Assembly (NCBI RefSeq): GCF_000760735.1
Contig: NZ_JMEX01000009.1
Coordinates: 123,350 to 187,349 of the forward strand
DNA length: 64,000 bases
Source: Rhodococcoides fascians A44A
GTDB taxonomy: Bacteria; Actinomycetota; Actinomycetes; Mycobacteriales; Mycobacteriaceae
Reading direction: 5' to 3'
A model generated the notes under the pieces. That model saw only the letters and a program-made list of their open reading frames with translations, had not been told where the DNA came from and ran no database searches. The first letter of the stretch is position 1. Every line of letters begins with the position of its first letter. This document shows positions 17,423 to 26,838 of the stretch, piece by piece. The translations under genes and the position numbers were made by a program.

Positions 17423-18640
17423 TCAGCTGGCCAGTCGGACGTCAGCTCTCGGTCGTGCGAACCAGTGAACCAACACCCCGCTCGCGACACTGAGTGTTGC
17501 GAGCGTCGGCATCGCCACCACGATCGCCCTGTCGAGCCCCCAGAAGGTTGCGAGCGCACCGATCCCAACCGCAGTAAGACCCTGTGACAGGTACGCCACC
17601 AAGTACATCAACGACAGTGTCGTCGCCCGCGTCTCGGCCTCGGGGGCTGCGACGACCATTCCGAGTCCGCCGTAGAACATCAGGCCGTAGCCCGCCCCGC
17701 TGATAACCGCAGCGAGCAGGAAGACGGTGAGCGAGTCCACGTGCGATGCGGCGACGAGGGTGACAGACCCGGCGGCGGAAAGCACCGAACCGGCCGAAGA
17801 TGCAGTTGTCGGTGAACCGCGCCGGGCGATGACGGACGCGGGAACGATGGAAACAGCCCAACACGCAAGTGCACACGCGGCGACGAAAGCGTCGACGGTA
17901 CCGACGAGATCCCTCACGATCTGCGCACCGAGCCCGATGAACACCGCGCCCATCATGAAGGCCACGGTGAGGGAAGCAACACCGATGGCGAACTGCATTC
18001 GATTCCTCGCGGGTACTCGCGCCCGACTGGGCCGCCATCGAACATTGCTGCGCGTGGCCTCCTCGGGGAGGAACCACACCAGCGGCAGCAGAGCAATCGT
18101 CACGCCGAGCAAGATGGCAAACGGAAGCGTGGTGGGCGACGCGGAGTACTGCACGAGCGCACCGCCGACAACGAGCGCGAGTGCGGTACCGCTGGCCGTC
18201 GCCGCAGTATTGACGGAAGTGGACAGTGCCGCGGTGCGGCGCGGTGCGAACTCGACGAGTGCGGCGCTGGCCGCACTCATCGCCAGCCCGACCCCGATTC
18301 CTTGAAGAGTGCGGCCGACGAAGATCGGGACGAGACCGCTCGTGACCACAAACAGCGCAGTGCCGACGGCGACCATGCCGACACCGGCAAGCAGTACGCG
18401 GCGTCGCCCGATCGAGTCCGAGAGAGACCCACACGCAACGAGAGCGAGAACCAGCGCTACCGGATAGGTAGCGAACAACGCGGTCGTGACGACCTCACCC
18501 ACGCGCCACCGATCCGCTAAGAGCGGATAGACCATCGAGGGCGCGCCGCTCGCCCACAACGACACAACCAGGACGCCCGCCGCCGTCGACAACGCCACCG
18601 GTAACGGCAAGGTCTTGCGTGAACGAGGGCGACGGTTCAC
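17423..18640 (-). CDS. MFS transporter, 12-TM drug-efflux type
   Basis: 405 residues, a major facilitator of about 12 membrane helices. GSLSDSIGRRRVLLAG is the loop 2-3 signature (GxxxDxxGRR) and GRTLQGIGVGLAMSAASAAL matches motif C-like antiporter features. Substrate unknown; drug or metabolite export is likely. GTG 18640 places the first helix close to the start. A TTG at 18700, four bases after the tetR stop, would add 20 residues and would couple it to tetR. It probably forms a unit with the regulator upstream and is transcribed away from the DHA2 exporter. Confidence 0.87.
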   Translation of the reverse strand: MNRRPRSRKTLPLPVALSTAAGVLVVSLWASGAPSMVYPLLADRWRVGEVVTTALFATYPVALVLALVACGSLSDSIGRRRVLLAGVGMVAVGTALFVVTSGLVPIFVGRTLQGIGVGLAMSAASAALVEFAPRRTAALSTSVNTAATASGTALALVVGGALVQYSASPTTLPFAILLGVTIALLPLVWFLPEEATRSNVRWRPSRARVPARNRMQFAIGVASLTVAFMMGAVFIGLGAQIVRDLVGTVDAFVAACALACWAVSIVPASVIARRGSPTTASSAGSVLSAAGSVTLVAASHVDSLTVFLLAAVISGAGYGLMFYGGLGMVVAAPEAETRATTLSLMYLVAYLSQGLTAVGIGALATFWGLDRAIVVAMPTLATLSVASGVLVHWFARPRADVRLAS

Positions 18641-18703
18641 CGATCTACGCCGACCGAACCGAAGGTGTGCGACCAACCGAGCGGAAGGTGGTGCGCCCAA
18701 GCC

Positions 18704-19288
18704 TCAATGGGTGTCGAGTAGAGCAAGGACGGTCCTCACGATCAGATCGGGTGCGTCCATCGAATCCAGTCGCCCTGCTGCTATCTCGGCTCCGGCACCG
18801 TGAAGGACCTGATGGAGCACGGCGACTTGCCACGAGGTGGGCATGTCACGTGAAAACAGTCCTGCACTGCGTCCGCGTTCGATCAACGATTCGACCCGGC
18901 TCGCGGGGCCGTCGTGAAGCTCGCGGATACGCGCTGGGGGAAGTTCTTCCTCGGCGGCGGCAATGACCGATCGTGACCGGTCCACCAGCTCCCAGCTGCT
19001 GTGAATGAGCCGGGACAACGCTTCTCGGGGATCCCCACCCAGATCGACCGCAGCCAACGTCTGCTCACCGCGATCGATCACACGCGCCACCACGGCATCG
19101 ATGAGCGCTGGGCGAGAGGCAAAGTGACCGTAGAGCGTCACCCGCCCGAGACCGGCTTCCCGTGCGATATCGCCCATCGTTGCGTTCTGCCGCCGAGACA
19201 GGCAGACGATCGCGGCATCGAGAATCCGCTCGACGTTGCGTACCGCGTCGGCTCGTTTACCGACGACCTGCGACGTATCGGTCGCCAT
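18704..19288 (-). CDS. TetR-family repressor
   Basis: 194 residues with an N-terminal TetR DNA-binding domain (RILDAAIVCLSRRQNATMGDIAREAGLGRVTLYGHFASRPALIDAVV) whose HTH is MGDIAREAGLGRVTLYGHF. The C-terminal ligand domain is all-helical. It is followed at once by an MFS gene on the same strand and is divergent from a second MFS gene at 19370. The intergenic space holds an imperfect inverted repeat, so this protein probably represses one or both exporters until a drug-like ligand binds. The start at 19288 is the conserved MATDTSQ; no alternative is better. Confidence 0.9.
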   Translation of the reverse strand: MATDTSQVVGKRADAVRNVERILDAAIVCLSRRQNATMGDIAREAGLGRVTLYGHFASRPALIDAVVARVIDRGEQTLAAVDLGGDPREALSRLIHSSWELVDRSRSVIAAAEEELPPARIRELHDGPASRVESLIERGRSAGLFSRDMPTSWQVAVLHQVLHGAGAEIAAGRLDSMDAPDLIVRTVLALLDTH

Positions 19289-19369
19289 GAACCCTCACTT
19301 CCCGAACACGTTTGTATGAGTTACGGTACCAGTGTCCAACTCAAACAACTATGTACAACTTAGGGGGCC
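19289..19369. promoter_or_regulatory. Divergent promoter region with a candidate TetR operator
   Basis: Between tetR and the DHA2 exporter, TTTGTATGAGTT (19311-19322) and AACTCAAACAAC (19338-19349) form a 12-base inverted repeat with ten pairs matching and a 15-base spacer. A nearby TATGTACAACT repeats part of the motif. Spacing and position suit binding of a TetR dimer that controls both directions. Confidence 0.6.
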
Positions 19370-20767
19370 GTGGTGACCACGTCGAAAACGACACCGGAAG
19401 CGGGCGAAGGGCTTCACCCGAAGCGATGGCTCGCACTGGCCCTGCTGGGCACAGCGCAGTTCATGCTGATTCTCGACGTCACAGTGGTCGCGATCGCGCT
19501 GCCGCAGATGGGCGTGGACCTGGCCCTATCGCGGGAGGCGGTGACGTGGGTCGTCGCCGCGTACACCCTGACCTTCGGCGGCTTGATGCTCCTCGGCGGG
19601 CGTAGCGCGGACCTGTTCGGGTCCAAACCAATCGTCTTCGCCGGCCTGGCCGTCTTCACCGCCGGCTCCCTGGCGGCCGGACTGGCTGCCAATGCCGAGT
19701 TCCTGCTCGGCGGCCGCATTGTCCAAGGCATTGGCGCGGCGATGCTCTCACCGGCGGCGTTGTCGGTGGTGGTGCGCCTGTTCGCCGGCGACGAACGCAA
19801 CCGCGCCCTGGGCATCTGGTCTGCATTGGGCGGCGGCGGCGCGGCGGTCGGTGTCCTGCTCGGTGGCCTGATCACCGCCGGGCCAGGATGGCCGTGGGTG
19901 TTCTACATCAACATCCCGGTTGGCCTGATCGTCATCTTCGGCCTCCTCCGGGTTTTACCGCCGCTTACCCCGGCACCCGGGCCGCGTCCCGCGCTCGACA
20001 TTCTCGGTGCAGCGCTGGTCACCGCTGCGACCGGCTCGGCCATCTACTCGTTGACCGTCGCCGGTGAAATCGGATGGACCAACCCGCAGACCCTCACCGC
20101 CGCCGGGGCCGCGGCAGCGCTCTACCTGTTGTTCTGCTGGCGACAGAAGACTGCGTCCTCCCCGCTGATGAACCTAGGACTGCTGGGCCGGCGTCCAGTC
20201 GGTGCCGGAGTGTTCGTGATTTTGATCGCCACAGCTTTGATGGTTGCAGTGTTCTTCTTGGGAACCTTCTATTTTCAGCAGTCCGCTGGGCATGGTCCCC
20301 TCGTGACCGGACTGTTGTTTCTACCGATTGCGGTGGCGACGATGACGGGAGCGAACCTCGGCGGACGCCTCATCGGACGATGGGGCGCGAGGATCCTCGG
20401 CACCGCCGGGATGCTCATCGCGGCGTTGGGATTGCTTGTGCCAGCGGTGTGGGCAACCACTGCGGCGACCACGATCGGCGTCAGCTTCGGCGCATTCGGT
20501 ATCGGCGCGCTGTTCGTCGTCGCCTCGGCCACCGCGCTCGGGCAGATCGGCCCCGAGGAGGCCGGCATCGCATCCGGCCTGCTGAGCACCTTCCACGAGT
20601 TCGGTGCATCCATCGGCGTGGCAACCGTCTCGAGCATCGCTGCACTCAGCCTCGTCGCGGGTGGCGGTGACACCGGGTTCCAACACGCGTTCCTCTTCGC
20701 CGCAGCCGCTGCTGCACTGGCCGCAGTGATCTCTGCCTTCGTAATCCCGGCGCGTCCCACCGCCTGA
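19370..20767 (+). CDS. MFS drug exporter, DHA2 (14-TM, EmrB/QacA) family
   Basis: 465 residues with about 14 membrane helices, the DHA2 architecture. Signatures include LDVTVVAIALPQMG in helix 1, GGRSADLFGSKP (loop 2-3), and GRIVQGIGAAMLSPAALSVV (motif C for antiporters). GHGPLVTGLLFLPIAVATM and the region GPEEAGIASGLLSTFHEFGASIGVA are typical of helices 9-13. It probably uses the proton gradient to expel a drug or cationic compound. GTG 19370 and GTG 19373 are adjacent possible starts after TAGGGGG. It is divergent from tetR with a candidate operator between them. Confidence 0.92.
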   Translation: MVTTSKTTPEAGEGLHPKRWLALALLGTAQFMLILDVTVVAIALPQMGVDLALSREAVTWVVAAYTLTFGGLMLLGGRSADLFGSKPIVFAGLAVFTAGSLAAGLAANAEFLLGGRIVQGIGAAMLSPAALSVVVRLFAGDERNRALGIWSALGGGGAAVGVLLGGLITAGPGWPWVFYINIPVGLIVIFGLLRVLPPLTPAPGPRPALDILGAALVTAATGSAIYSLTVAGEIGWTNPQTLTAAGAAAALYLLFCWRQKTASSPLMNLGLLGRRPVGAGVFVILIATALMVAVFFLGTFYFQQSAGHGPLVTGLLFLPIAVATMTGANLGGRLIGRWGARILGTAGMLIAALGLLVPAVWATTAATTIGVSFGAFGIGALFVVASATALGQIGPEEAGIASGLLSTFHEFGASIGVATVSSIAALSLVAGGGDTGFQHAFLFAAAAAALAAVISAFVIPARPTA

Positions 20768-20845
20768 GCACTCGTAGCGGTGTGGACCTGTTGTCCCGAA
20801 GAGCATCCGTTGGGTCCATGGGGCAACGTCCGACGATCTACGTCT

Positions 20846-21214
20846 TCAGTCCGTGGTCCGGAGGTGGGTGACGTTCGAGAGCTCCTCGACTCGGCGGAGA
20901 AGCGAACGGTTGTCGATCGACAATCGCTGGATGCTGGCAACTGCCAGCTCCAGGTCGGTGGTGAGGTCGCGGTTGCGCTGCCGAATCTGGGTTACTTCGT
21001 CCGAGCACCGGTGTGGGGCGACATGGTCGGTCACAGGTGATGTCGAACGCTTGAGCCGATTGACCGTATGGGGATAGCGTCGGCGAAATGTGGTGTTCGC
21101 CAACCCCATGTGTCGGGCGAGTGCGAGCACCGACGGTGTCCGGCCGGACGCATCCTGGAGGTGTTCGATCGCGGCGTCGATGGCGATCGTGTCTTCGTCG
21201 CGCTTCTTTGTCAT
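20846..21214 (-). CDS. DUF6262 protein, TnpC-like accessory of recombinase module 1
   Basis: 122 residues. The N terminus (AAIEHLQDASGRTPSVLALARHMGLANTTFRRRYP) resembles a helix-turn-helix. The C terminus (DEVTQIRQRNRDLTTDLELAVASIQRLSIDNRSLLRRVEEL) is a coiled coil with heptad hydrophobics. Size, place and shape recall TnpC of Tn554, which assists or orients transposition. ATG 21214 overlaps the upstream recombinase stop. A diverged paralogue is at 35993, also the last gene of its module. Confidence 0.75.
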   Translation of the reverse strand: MTKKRDEDTIAIDAAIEHLQDASGRTPSVLALARHMGLANTTFRRRYPHTVNRLKRSTSPVTDHVAPHRCSDEVTQIRQRNRDLTTDLELAVASIQRLSIDNRSLLRRVEELSNVTHLRTTD

Positions 21215-23346
21215 CTCTTCCCCTTGTGGGTGCGATCGATATATGGGTCGGCGTGGCTGTAGCGGTCGAGGAAGTCGACCAGGCGGCGCAGCCGCTCACG
21301 CAATCGGTGGTCCAGTAGCGGTGGCAGGTCGGCTCTGGTGGTCAATTCCTGCTCCAGGTGGTGGTGTTCGGTCCGCAGTGCATCGAGGTTGGCTGTAGTG
21401 AGGGCAGTATTGCTGCATTCGAGCGGTTGGCAGTGACCGAGTTGTGGGAGCACGTTGCCGCCCTGGTCGGGCCGGGGTTGGCACATCGCTTTGTCGGGGT
21501 CGAAGACACAGAGCGCAAATGTTCCGGGGTAGATCGCGGGATCGGATCGCTTCATCAGCCGCTTGATGCGGGTGCTGTCTGTGATGACGGTCCCGGAGAA
21601 CGCGGCTGCGGCGGCGAACGTGTCCAGACGGTAGTGGGCTAGGTCGGCGGCTGGACCGGTGACGGGTGCATGGAGGTGATCGGTGGCGATGGCCATCAAG
21701 TCTTCGCCGCGAGCGAGAGCCTGTTCGGCTTCGACTTCGGCGCGGAACCCTGAGTCCGAGGTGCCTGCATAGCCTTCGAACATTTGGATGCTCAGGTGAC
21801 GGTAGGCGATGGCACCGGCGATCGACCCGCCCGGCCGACGGGCGATGAACCATGCCAGCGTCCTGCGAAATTGCCGTGTACTCAGAACCCACTGTTGGCC
21901 GTTGACCAACGGAATCGACTCTGTAAGAGCGTGTTCGGTGCAGTAAGAATTGATCCAGATCGCGAAGTCTTTCAGTTGTCCGGAGGTGGCTTTGGTGGTC
22001 AAGACCCCGACCGTGGCGTCGTTTCGGGGGCGGACCTTCTGCGAGCCGGGCGGGTGCGAGAACAGCAGAGCCCGGCCGTGCGGGTGCATCTTCTCGAGGA
22101 CCGAGATCGCCCTGGCAGCGGGAGCCCCGACGGTCCACTCGGCGGTGACACCGTGAGGATCGGCTTCGCCTTTGAACGCCACGCCGGTCAGCGTCCATCG
22201 GTAGGGGGTGCCGTCGGTATCGCGCGCGGTGCTCAGGCAACCGCGGCGTAGGTGTTTGATCTCGGCGTCCCGCATCCCGGAAAGAAACGCGATGACGATG
22301 TAGCAGGCGATGTGCAACATTCGCTGCAGATGCAGGTACGACTTTGTGGGATGCTGGCGCGCGATTCCGTCGATCCATGGGCGACCGTGGAGTCGCCCCT
22401 CGATGGCGATAGGCATCCAGGTGTAGTCGGTGACTCCGACTCGCGCAGCGCAGGCAAGGACTTTGCCGCGGATCGCAGGGTTGGTGTCGAGTCCGTTTCT
22501 CCCGGTGCCGATTTCGGCGGCGATCTGTTGCATGTTGGGGCGGCCTTGATAACCGGGGAGCGGGTCGTTTTCGGCCTTGTGTCGTGAGAGATAGTGTTCG
22601 AGCGCTTCGGCGGCACCGCTGTTACGCCCGTACCGTCCGTTGGTGCGCCGTGAACGGTAATCATCTCGATGCGCAGCGGCGGCAAGGATGTCGCCGGAGA
22701 AGTCGTCGACGAAACGGATCGCCCAGGTGATCAGCGGGCCGAGAACGAGTTCGGGGATGCGGCCGGTCGCGTTCTCGGTGGTACCGGGTTTATGCATGGT
22801 CCAGCCGTCGATGCGGCGTGCGTCGAAGGACAAGGTGTCGGTGAGGCAAGTGCGGTACCGCCAGAGCATGCACACCGCCCGTCTGGAGTTCTCGCGCGAT
22901 CCGAATCCGACGGACAGAGTCATCAAATGGCGGTGGTAGTCGAGGACGTCGGCCGCGGTCAACGAACCTAACGTCGGAACGGACGGTCGACCGGACTCCG
23001 GTGCGCGATCTGTGAGCCAGTGCAAGAACTTGCGCACTTCGACAAATGTGCTGCCGATCCCGACGACGGATTGACGCCGCTCGCCTGCAGGTAGTGGACC
23101 GGAGAGCATCGCCAGGCACAGCTCCTTGGCCGGCAATCGATAGGGGGCGGCGAGGGTGTCGAAGTTGACGACCACTGATCGAACATGTGCTTGTGTCACT
23201 GCAGCTTCCAGCCGCCAGGCATCGTCGCGGAATTGTGAGGTATCGGTCAGTGAGTAGCCAGGGCGAAGCCATAAACCGGTCAGGACGTAGCGGCCGTCGA
23301 TCGATGGGCCAAGTTCGAGGTCGGTGCGAGTAGACGGGGTGTTCAT
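21211..23346 (-). CDS. Large tyrosine recombinase, third gene of module 1
   Basis: 711 residues. The catalytic domain is in the second half: the first Arg in LSGMRDAEIKHLRRGCL, the HxxR-like box in STRQFRRTLAWFIARRPGG, and the final box YRHLSIQMFEGYAGT with the likely nucleophile Tyr. A Cys-rich tail follows (CVFDPDKAMC and GHCQPLECSNTALTT), a probable zinc site, then a helical end. The first ~330 residues are an N-terminal DNA-binding and core-binding part. ATG 23346 overlaps the previous gene (ATGA). The paralogue at 36367 shares the IAGALQYRHVRVQMFEGYAGT box and the Cys tail. Confidence 0.85.
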   Translation of the reverse strand: MNTPSTRTDLELGPSIDGRYVLTGLWLRPGYSLTDTSQFRDDAWRLEAAVTQAHVRSVVVNFDTLAAPYRLPAKELCLAMLSGPLPAGERRQSVVGIGSTFVEVRKFLHWLTDRAPESGRPSVPTLGSLTAADVLDYHRHLMTLSVGFGSRENSRRAVCMLWRYRTCLTDTLSFDARRIDGWTMHKPGTTENATGRIPELVLGPLITWAIRFVDDFSGDILAAAAHRDDYRSRRTNGRYGRNSGAAEALEHYLSRHKAENDPLPGYQGRPNMQQIAAEIGTGRNGLDTNPAIRGKVLACAARVGVTDYTWMPIAIEGRLHGRPWIDGIARQHPTKSYLHLQRMLHIACYIVIAFLSGMRDAEIKHLRRGCLSTARDTDGTPYRWTLTGVAFKGEADPHGVTAEWTVGAPAARAISVLEKMHPHGRALLFSHPPGSQKVRPRNDATVGVLTTKATSGQLKDFAIWINSYCTEHALTESIPLVNGQQWVLSTRQFRRTLAWFIARRPGGSIAGAIAYRHLSIQMFEGYAGTSDSGFRAEVEAEQALARGEDLMAIATDHLHAPVTGPAADLAHYRLDTFAAAAAFSGTVITDSTRIKRLMKRSDPAIYPGTFALCVFDPDKAMCQPRPDQGGNVLPQLGHCQPLECSNTALTTANLDALRTEHHHLEQELTTRADLPPLLDHRLRERLRRLVDFLDRYSHADPYIDRTHKGKR

Positions 23347-25151
23347 GGATGCTCCCAAGGATCTTCGGCAAGTTCGAGGAGACACTCAGGTGCCTCGGCG
23401 GCTGCTGTGGCGATCTGCGTAGCAGTGAATTTGGGGTAGATGTCGTGGTGGATCGCGGTCCAAGTCGGTCCGTAGCGCGTCCACCAGGTGGGTTCGTCGA
23501 GCTCGGTGCGTCGCCTGGCTATGGTCGCGGTCAAGGTGGTGATGGCCGGTAGATGAGCGGTGGTGACGACGCAGTTGCCGCAGTGGAAGCAGTCCAGGAA
23601 TGACACTCGTCGACAGGCACGGCCGGTAACAGGGTGAGCGGAGGAGTCGGCGCATGCTGTCCAGGCACCCTCCTCGCCTGCAGCCGGTTCATCGACGTCG
23701 GTGCCGGCGCGCACCTCGAGTTCTGTGACGCCGTGTTCGGCCAAGACGTGGGAATGTGCGGAGAGGGCCGCTGCTTCCGCATCACGGAGGGCCTCGGACA
23801 TCGTCTCTCTCGCCCACTCCTTCGCGGTGGGATCGCCGCGAAGGTAGTGACTGAACAGCACTTCGACGCTGTTCGAGCGGGCAGCCGAGGGCAGATGTCC
23901 ACCGACCGAGCGAGTGCGACGGACCTCGACACTGGTGCGTACTCGACGCATATCCAGCCCCAGTGGTGTGGTGTGTCCGAAGGCGTCGGCGTCCGTGTGT
24001 AGTCCTTGGAGCCTGCTCCACTTCGACAAATCGGCGCGGCCGGTAAGGGTTTGAGCGAACGGGTTGTGGTGTTCGGCGACGGTTCCGCGATCGTGGTTGG
24101 TGTTTCGCCATGATGACCAGAGTGCGGTCGGATCGCTGAGTGCCCGCCCACGCTCCATGAGGCGGTGCAGCAGCAGGTACAGCCCGCCGGGCGTGTGCAG
24201 TTCTCGGTGCGGGGGTCCGATTTCCCAGGTCACGGTGTCGTGCCATCGGTTCGGTCCGTTGCGGCGTTTACTCAACTGGACCTCGATGGCTCGGTCTCCG
24301 ACGATCCGGTGCTCGGCGGGCAGTTCTTTGAGGGCTTCGACGTTGCGGCCGGTGACTGCAACGAACAGGGTCAGCAGTGGCGCCAGGTCGGCACGCGTGA
24401 CGAACAGTTGACCCGCCCAGGCTGTGCGTTGATGACGGTGGCGGACGATCGGTCCGCCGGGCACCGGGACGACTCCGGTAGCTGCCATGTCCCAAATCAA
24501 TTGCTCGGCTTGGGTTGTCGGTTTGACGTCCATCCCGTCTATAGCCTCGAGGTGCTCGTTTCCTGCTGTTGTGCGCGCGCGAATGGCCCCCACGTCGGTG
24601 CGGGCGGCATCGACTAGACGCGTGAATTCGCCGTCGGAGTACCCGGTCAGAGAAACGAGGGTGCCTTTGCCTGATGGGGTGCTGATGTGGTCGAGGACCT
24701 CGATATCGAGATGGCTCGCTAGGGGAGGAAGCCGAAGAAGCAGGCGGAGTTCGCTGAGCTCGCCTGTGCGGGTGGCGACGGTTCGCGGTGTGTCGATCCT
24801 GTTGAGGAACATCTCGACGTGGGTCACGGTCAGGTCAGCCGGTGAGGCGGGGCTGTTGTCGAGGCTCTCGAGAAAGCGCAGTAGCCGTGCGACGAACGAG
24901 AACACGGTAGTAGCCGAACTGTGGGTCCGTCTGTCACCGGCGGGACCTATGCGTAATGCCAAGGCTTCTGCCACCGGAGCATGCCAGTTCGGCATGGCCA
25001 GGACCTCGACGTCGAAGGTGCCGGTGCGTCCGTCGTCGCCGTGGAAGTCGACGACCAGAGACGGTACCGAGGATGGTCCTGATGGCGGGCGATAGATTCC
25101 GGGCGTAGGGAGCGGGGCATGTGTCCCGGGGTGAGTTCGCGATTCGGTCAC
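23343..25151 (-). CDS. Tyrosine recombinase-like protein, second gene of module 1
   Basis: 602 residues. GTG 25151 overlaps the first recombinase's stop; a longer frame to 25223 exists. It has the layout of TnpB-type recombinases: a core-binding region, a catalytic-like region (AVTGRNVEALKELPAEHR; VRRTRSVGGHLPSAARSNSVEVLFSHYLRGD), and a C-terminal Cys cluster CRRVSFLDCFHCGNCVV that probably binds zinc. The catalytic boxes are more diverged than in the first gene, so whether it cuts DNA itself is uncertain. It works with the two partners, since the three genes overlap. The paralogue at 38445 shares the GRNSETIKELSPEHR and VRRTRAVGGHLRSASRTN segments. Confidence 0.82.
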   Translation of the reverse strand: MTESRTHPGTHAPLPTPGIYRPPSGPSSVPSLVVDFHGDDGRTGTFDVEVLAMPNWHAPVAEALALRIGPAGDRRTHSSATTVFSFVARLLRFLESLDNSPASPADLTVTHVEMFLNRIDTPRTVATRTGELSELRLLLRLPPLASHLDIEVLDHISTPSGKGTLVSLTGYSDGEFTRLVDAARTDVGAIRARTTAGNEHLEAIDGMDVKPTTQAEQLIWDMAATGVVPVPGGPIVRHRHQRTAWAGQLFVTRADLAPLLTLFVAVTGRNVEALKELPAEHRIVGDRAIEVQLSKRRNGPNRWHDTVTWEIGPPHRELHTPGGLYLLLHRLMERGRALSDPTALWSSWRNTNHDRGTVAEHHNPFAQTLTGRADLSKWSRLQGLHTDADAFGHTTPLGLDMRRVRTSVEVRRTRSVGGHLPSAARSNSVEVLFSHYLRGDPTAKEWARETMSEALRDAEAAALSAHSHVLAEHGVTELEVRAGTDVDEPAAGEEGAWTACADSSAHPVTGRACRRVSFLDCFHCGNCVVTTAHLPAITTLTATIARRRTELDEPTWWTRYGPTWTAIHHDIYPKFTATQIATAAAEAPECLLELAEDPWEHP

Positions 25152-26668
25152 AGCACAACACCGGCCGCCGGGAGAGTCGCTGCGTCGCCGGCACTGGCCG
25201 GATCCGGTGTGGGGATTTCCCAATCATCCGGCACAAGCGCCATTCTCGTCTCCATCTCGAGTTCGGCGAGCGCGTGGAGATAGATCTGTGTGGTCACCAC
25301 GGATCGATGTCCGAGTCGGCGGCGTACCCAGTCCAGCGGGTCACCGAAGATGCGGGTGTAGTGCCCGCGCTGGTCCGGGTTCAGCTCGCCAAGGGCAGCG
25401 ATGTGACCGCGTTGGAGCTGTTCGAGGGTGATGACGGCAAACGTGTGCCGGAGCATGTGAGCATGCGCCGACAGCGGCACACCGGCTCGCTGGCAGCGGG
25501 TGTTGGCCTCGGCGAACATCTTCTTCCACGCAGCCACTGACAGCGGCATGCCGTGCTCGCCGAGCCAGAACGCGGCGGGTTCGAGACCGCCGGGGCGCGC
25601 AATCAGCAACTGCTGGCGCTCCGCCCAATTCAGCTCCGAGACTTTCACGGTCCGCTTCAGCGCGGCACCGGTGACGTGCGTGGCGATCGCGTGTTCCGGA
25701 TCTTCCACCACCAGAGGGTGCCGCATGCGCTCGTACCGTTGTTTCTCTCGGGCTGCAGCGATGACGTCGGCTCGGTCGAAGGCACTGTAAGTAGCCAGAT
25801 CACGAACGAGGGAAGCCGGAACGTAGACCCACCGTGCGGAGCGGCCTTTCGCGATTGACCCGGGAAGCCAAAACCGCTGATAACCACTGCGATTGGTATC
25901 GATGTGTGGAAGCTCCAGCACGGTGAGTGCAGATTGTTCCGAGATCCGAAGGCCCGTTCGGACCATCACGTCGCAATAGGTAGCGTTACGCCCCGACCAC
26001 CGGCCACGGAAACCTTCTCGCGGCATCCCGGCGGCGTCGAACCCGCGGACACCGACCTCGCGCCACCTGCGATAGTCGGCAAGGGGAAGCCACTGGATGC
26101 GGTCCCGGCCGCCGTCGTGACTGTAGGTGGCAGGGCGCAGCTCGTCGGATCGCCGCGAGACCGCATACCCGGTATGTGCAGGGGCAGGCCGTCGCCAGGT
26201 CTGTGGGATCGGATTGACTCGCACGTGTCCGGCGGTGTGAGCCCACCGGTAGAACCTGTTTACCGCCGCCACTTCACGGTTCCACGTGTTGCCGGACACG
26301 CGCGGGCCATCGGGATCATGTCGTCGCCAATGCAGATACGAAAGGTGGTCACTGTCTTCGATGTCACGCCAATGACGTTCGCGGTCAACATGGTTGACGA
26401 AAGTCAGGAAGCTCGCGAGGTCGCGGGCGTATCCGATCTGTGTCATCCTGGCCATGGTGGCCATCGCAGTGGTGCGGAAGAAATCGTTCAGATCGGTGTC
26501 GTAGTCGAAGGCGGGCGAGAGCAAGAACGGAGTCCCTGGAGTCTGACGAGTCTCTTTGAGCCAGTCGGTCCAGTCATCTGTGTAGGTGACGCCGTCTGCG
26601 GTAGGTGAAGATCGGGACTTGGAAAGTTCTGCGGCAGTGGTACGAACATGCCATCGGCTGCTTGTCAT
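25148..26668 (-). CDS. Tyrosine recombinase/integrase, first gene of module 1 (TnpA-like)
   Basis: 506 residues with the clearest active site of the set: Arg in VRTGLRISEQSAL, HxxR in HAHMLRHTFAVITLEQL, and His plus the nucleophile Tyr in RRRLGHRSVVTTQIYLHAL. The N-terminal SAM-like core-binding domain is MTQIGYARDLASFLTFVNHV and following. It would carry out strand exchange at the element ends. The start at 26668 is the longest possible; the true one could be further in. It is first in the leftward operon, so its 5' side faces the presumed element end. The paralogue at 40357 matches in every catalytic box. Confidence 0.9.
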   Translation of the reverse strand: MTSSRWHVRTTAAELSKSRSSPTADGVTYTDDWTDWLKETRQTPGTPFLLSPAFDYDTDLNDFFRTTAMATMARMTQIGYARDLASFLTFVNHVDRERHWRDIEDSDHLSYLHWRRHDPDGPRVSGNTWNREVAAVNRFYRWAHTAGHVRVNPIPQTWRRPAPAHTGYAVSRRSDELRPATYSHDGGRDRIQWLPLADYRRWREVGVRGFDAAGMPREGFRGRWSGRNATYCDVMVRTGLRISEQSALTVLELPHIDTNRSGYQRFWLPGSIAKGRSARWVYVPASLVRDLATYSAFDRADVIAAAREKQRYERMRHPLVVEDPEHAIATHVTGAALKRTVKVSELNWAERQQLLIARPGGLEPAAFWLGEHGMPLSVAAWKKMFAEANTRCQRAGVPLSAHAHMLRHTFAVITLEQLQRGHIAALGELNPDQRGHYTRIFGDPLDWVRRRLGHRSVVTTQIYLHALAELEMETRMALVPDDWEIPTPDPASAGDAATLPAAGVVL

Positions 26669-26737
26669 CGCCGCTCATGATCCGGTCAGTGACCGAGTAT
26701 GCACAAGATTTGCTGCCTAAGTTTCAAAATTCCGATC

Positions 26738-26838
26738 GGGAACGGCAAGGGGTACCTTCAGCTCTTATGACGGTCGTTCATCTTGTGTCTATTGTCCAAG
26801 GTTGATTTAGAGGCTGCCTGCGATCAACGACTCCGGCG
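26738..26838 (+). repeat. Imperfect direct repeat, copy A
   Basis: About 100 bases that align with 31157-31253 in the same orientation. The best part, 26773-26826, shares 42 of 54 aligned bases, including GTCGTTCA and CTGCGATCA blocks. Many differences fall where they would be synonymous in a frame reading VDLEAACDQ (copy B reads VDLEAVCDQ), so both may come from a protein-coding ancestor. Copy A lies directly to the right of recombinase module 1. Confidence 0.65.

Larger units (their letters stand above)
20846..26668 (-). mobile_element. Four-gene recombinase module 1 (three tyrosine recombinases plus DUF6262)
   Basis: Four leftward genes joined by ATGA/GTGA overlaps: a ~506-residue recombinase first, then ~602 and ~711-residue recombinases, then a 122-residue coiled protein. 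The layout matches Tn554-like and recombinase-in-trio elements, in which the first recombinase gene lies near one end and cargo lies beyond the last gene. On that model the right end is between 26669 and about 26770, and the efflux and copper genes to the left would be cargo. I could not find matching terminal repeats. The span given covers the genes only; the true ends are not defined. Confidence 0.8.
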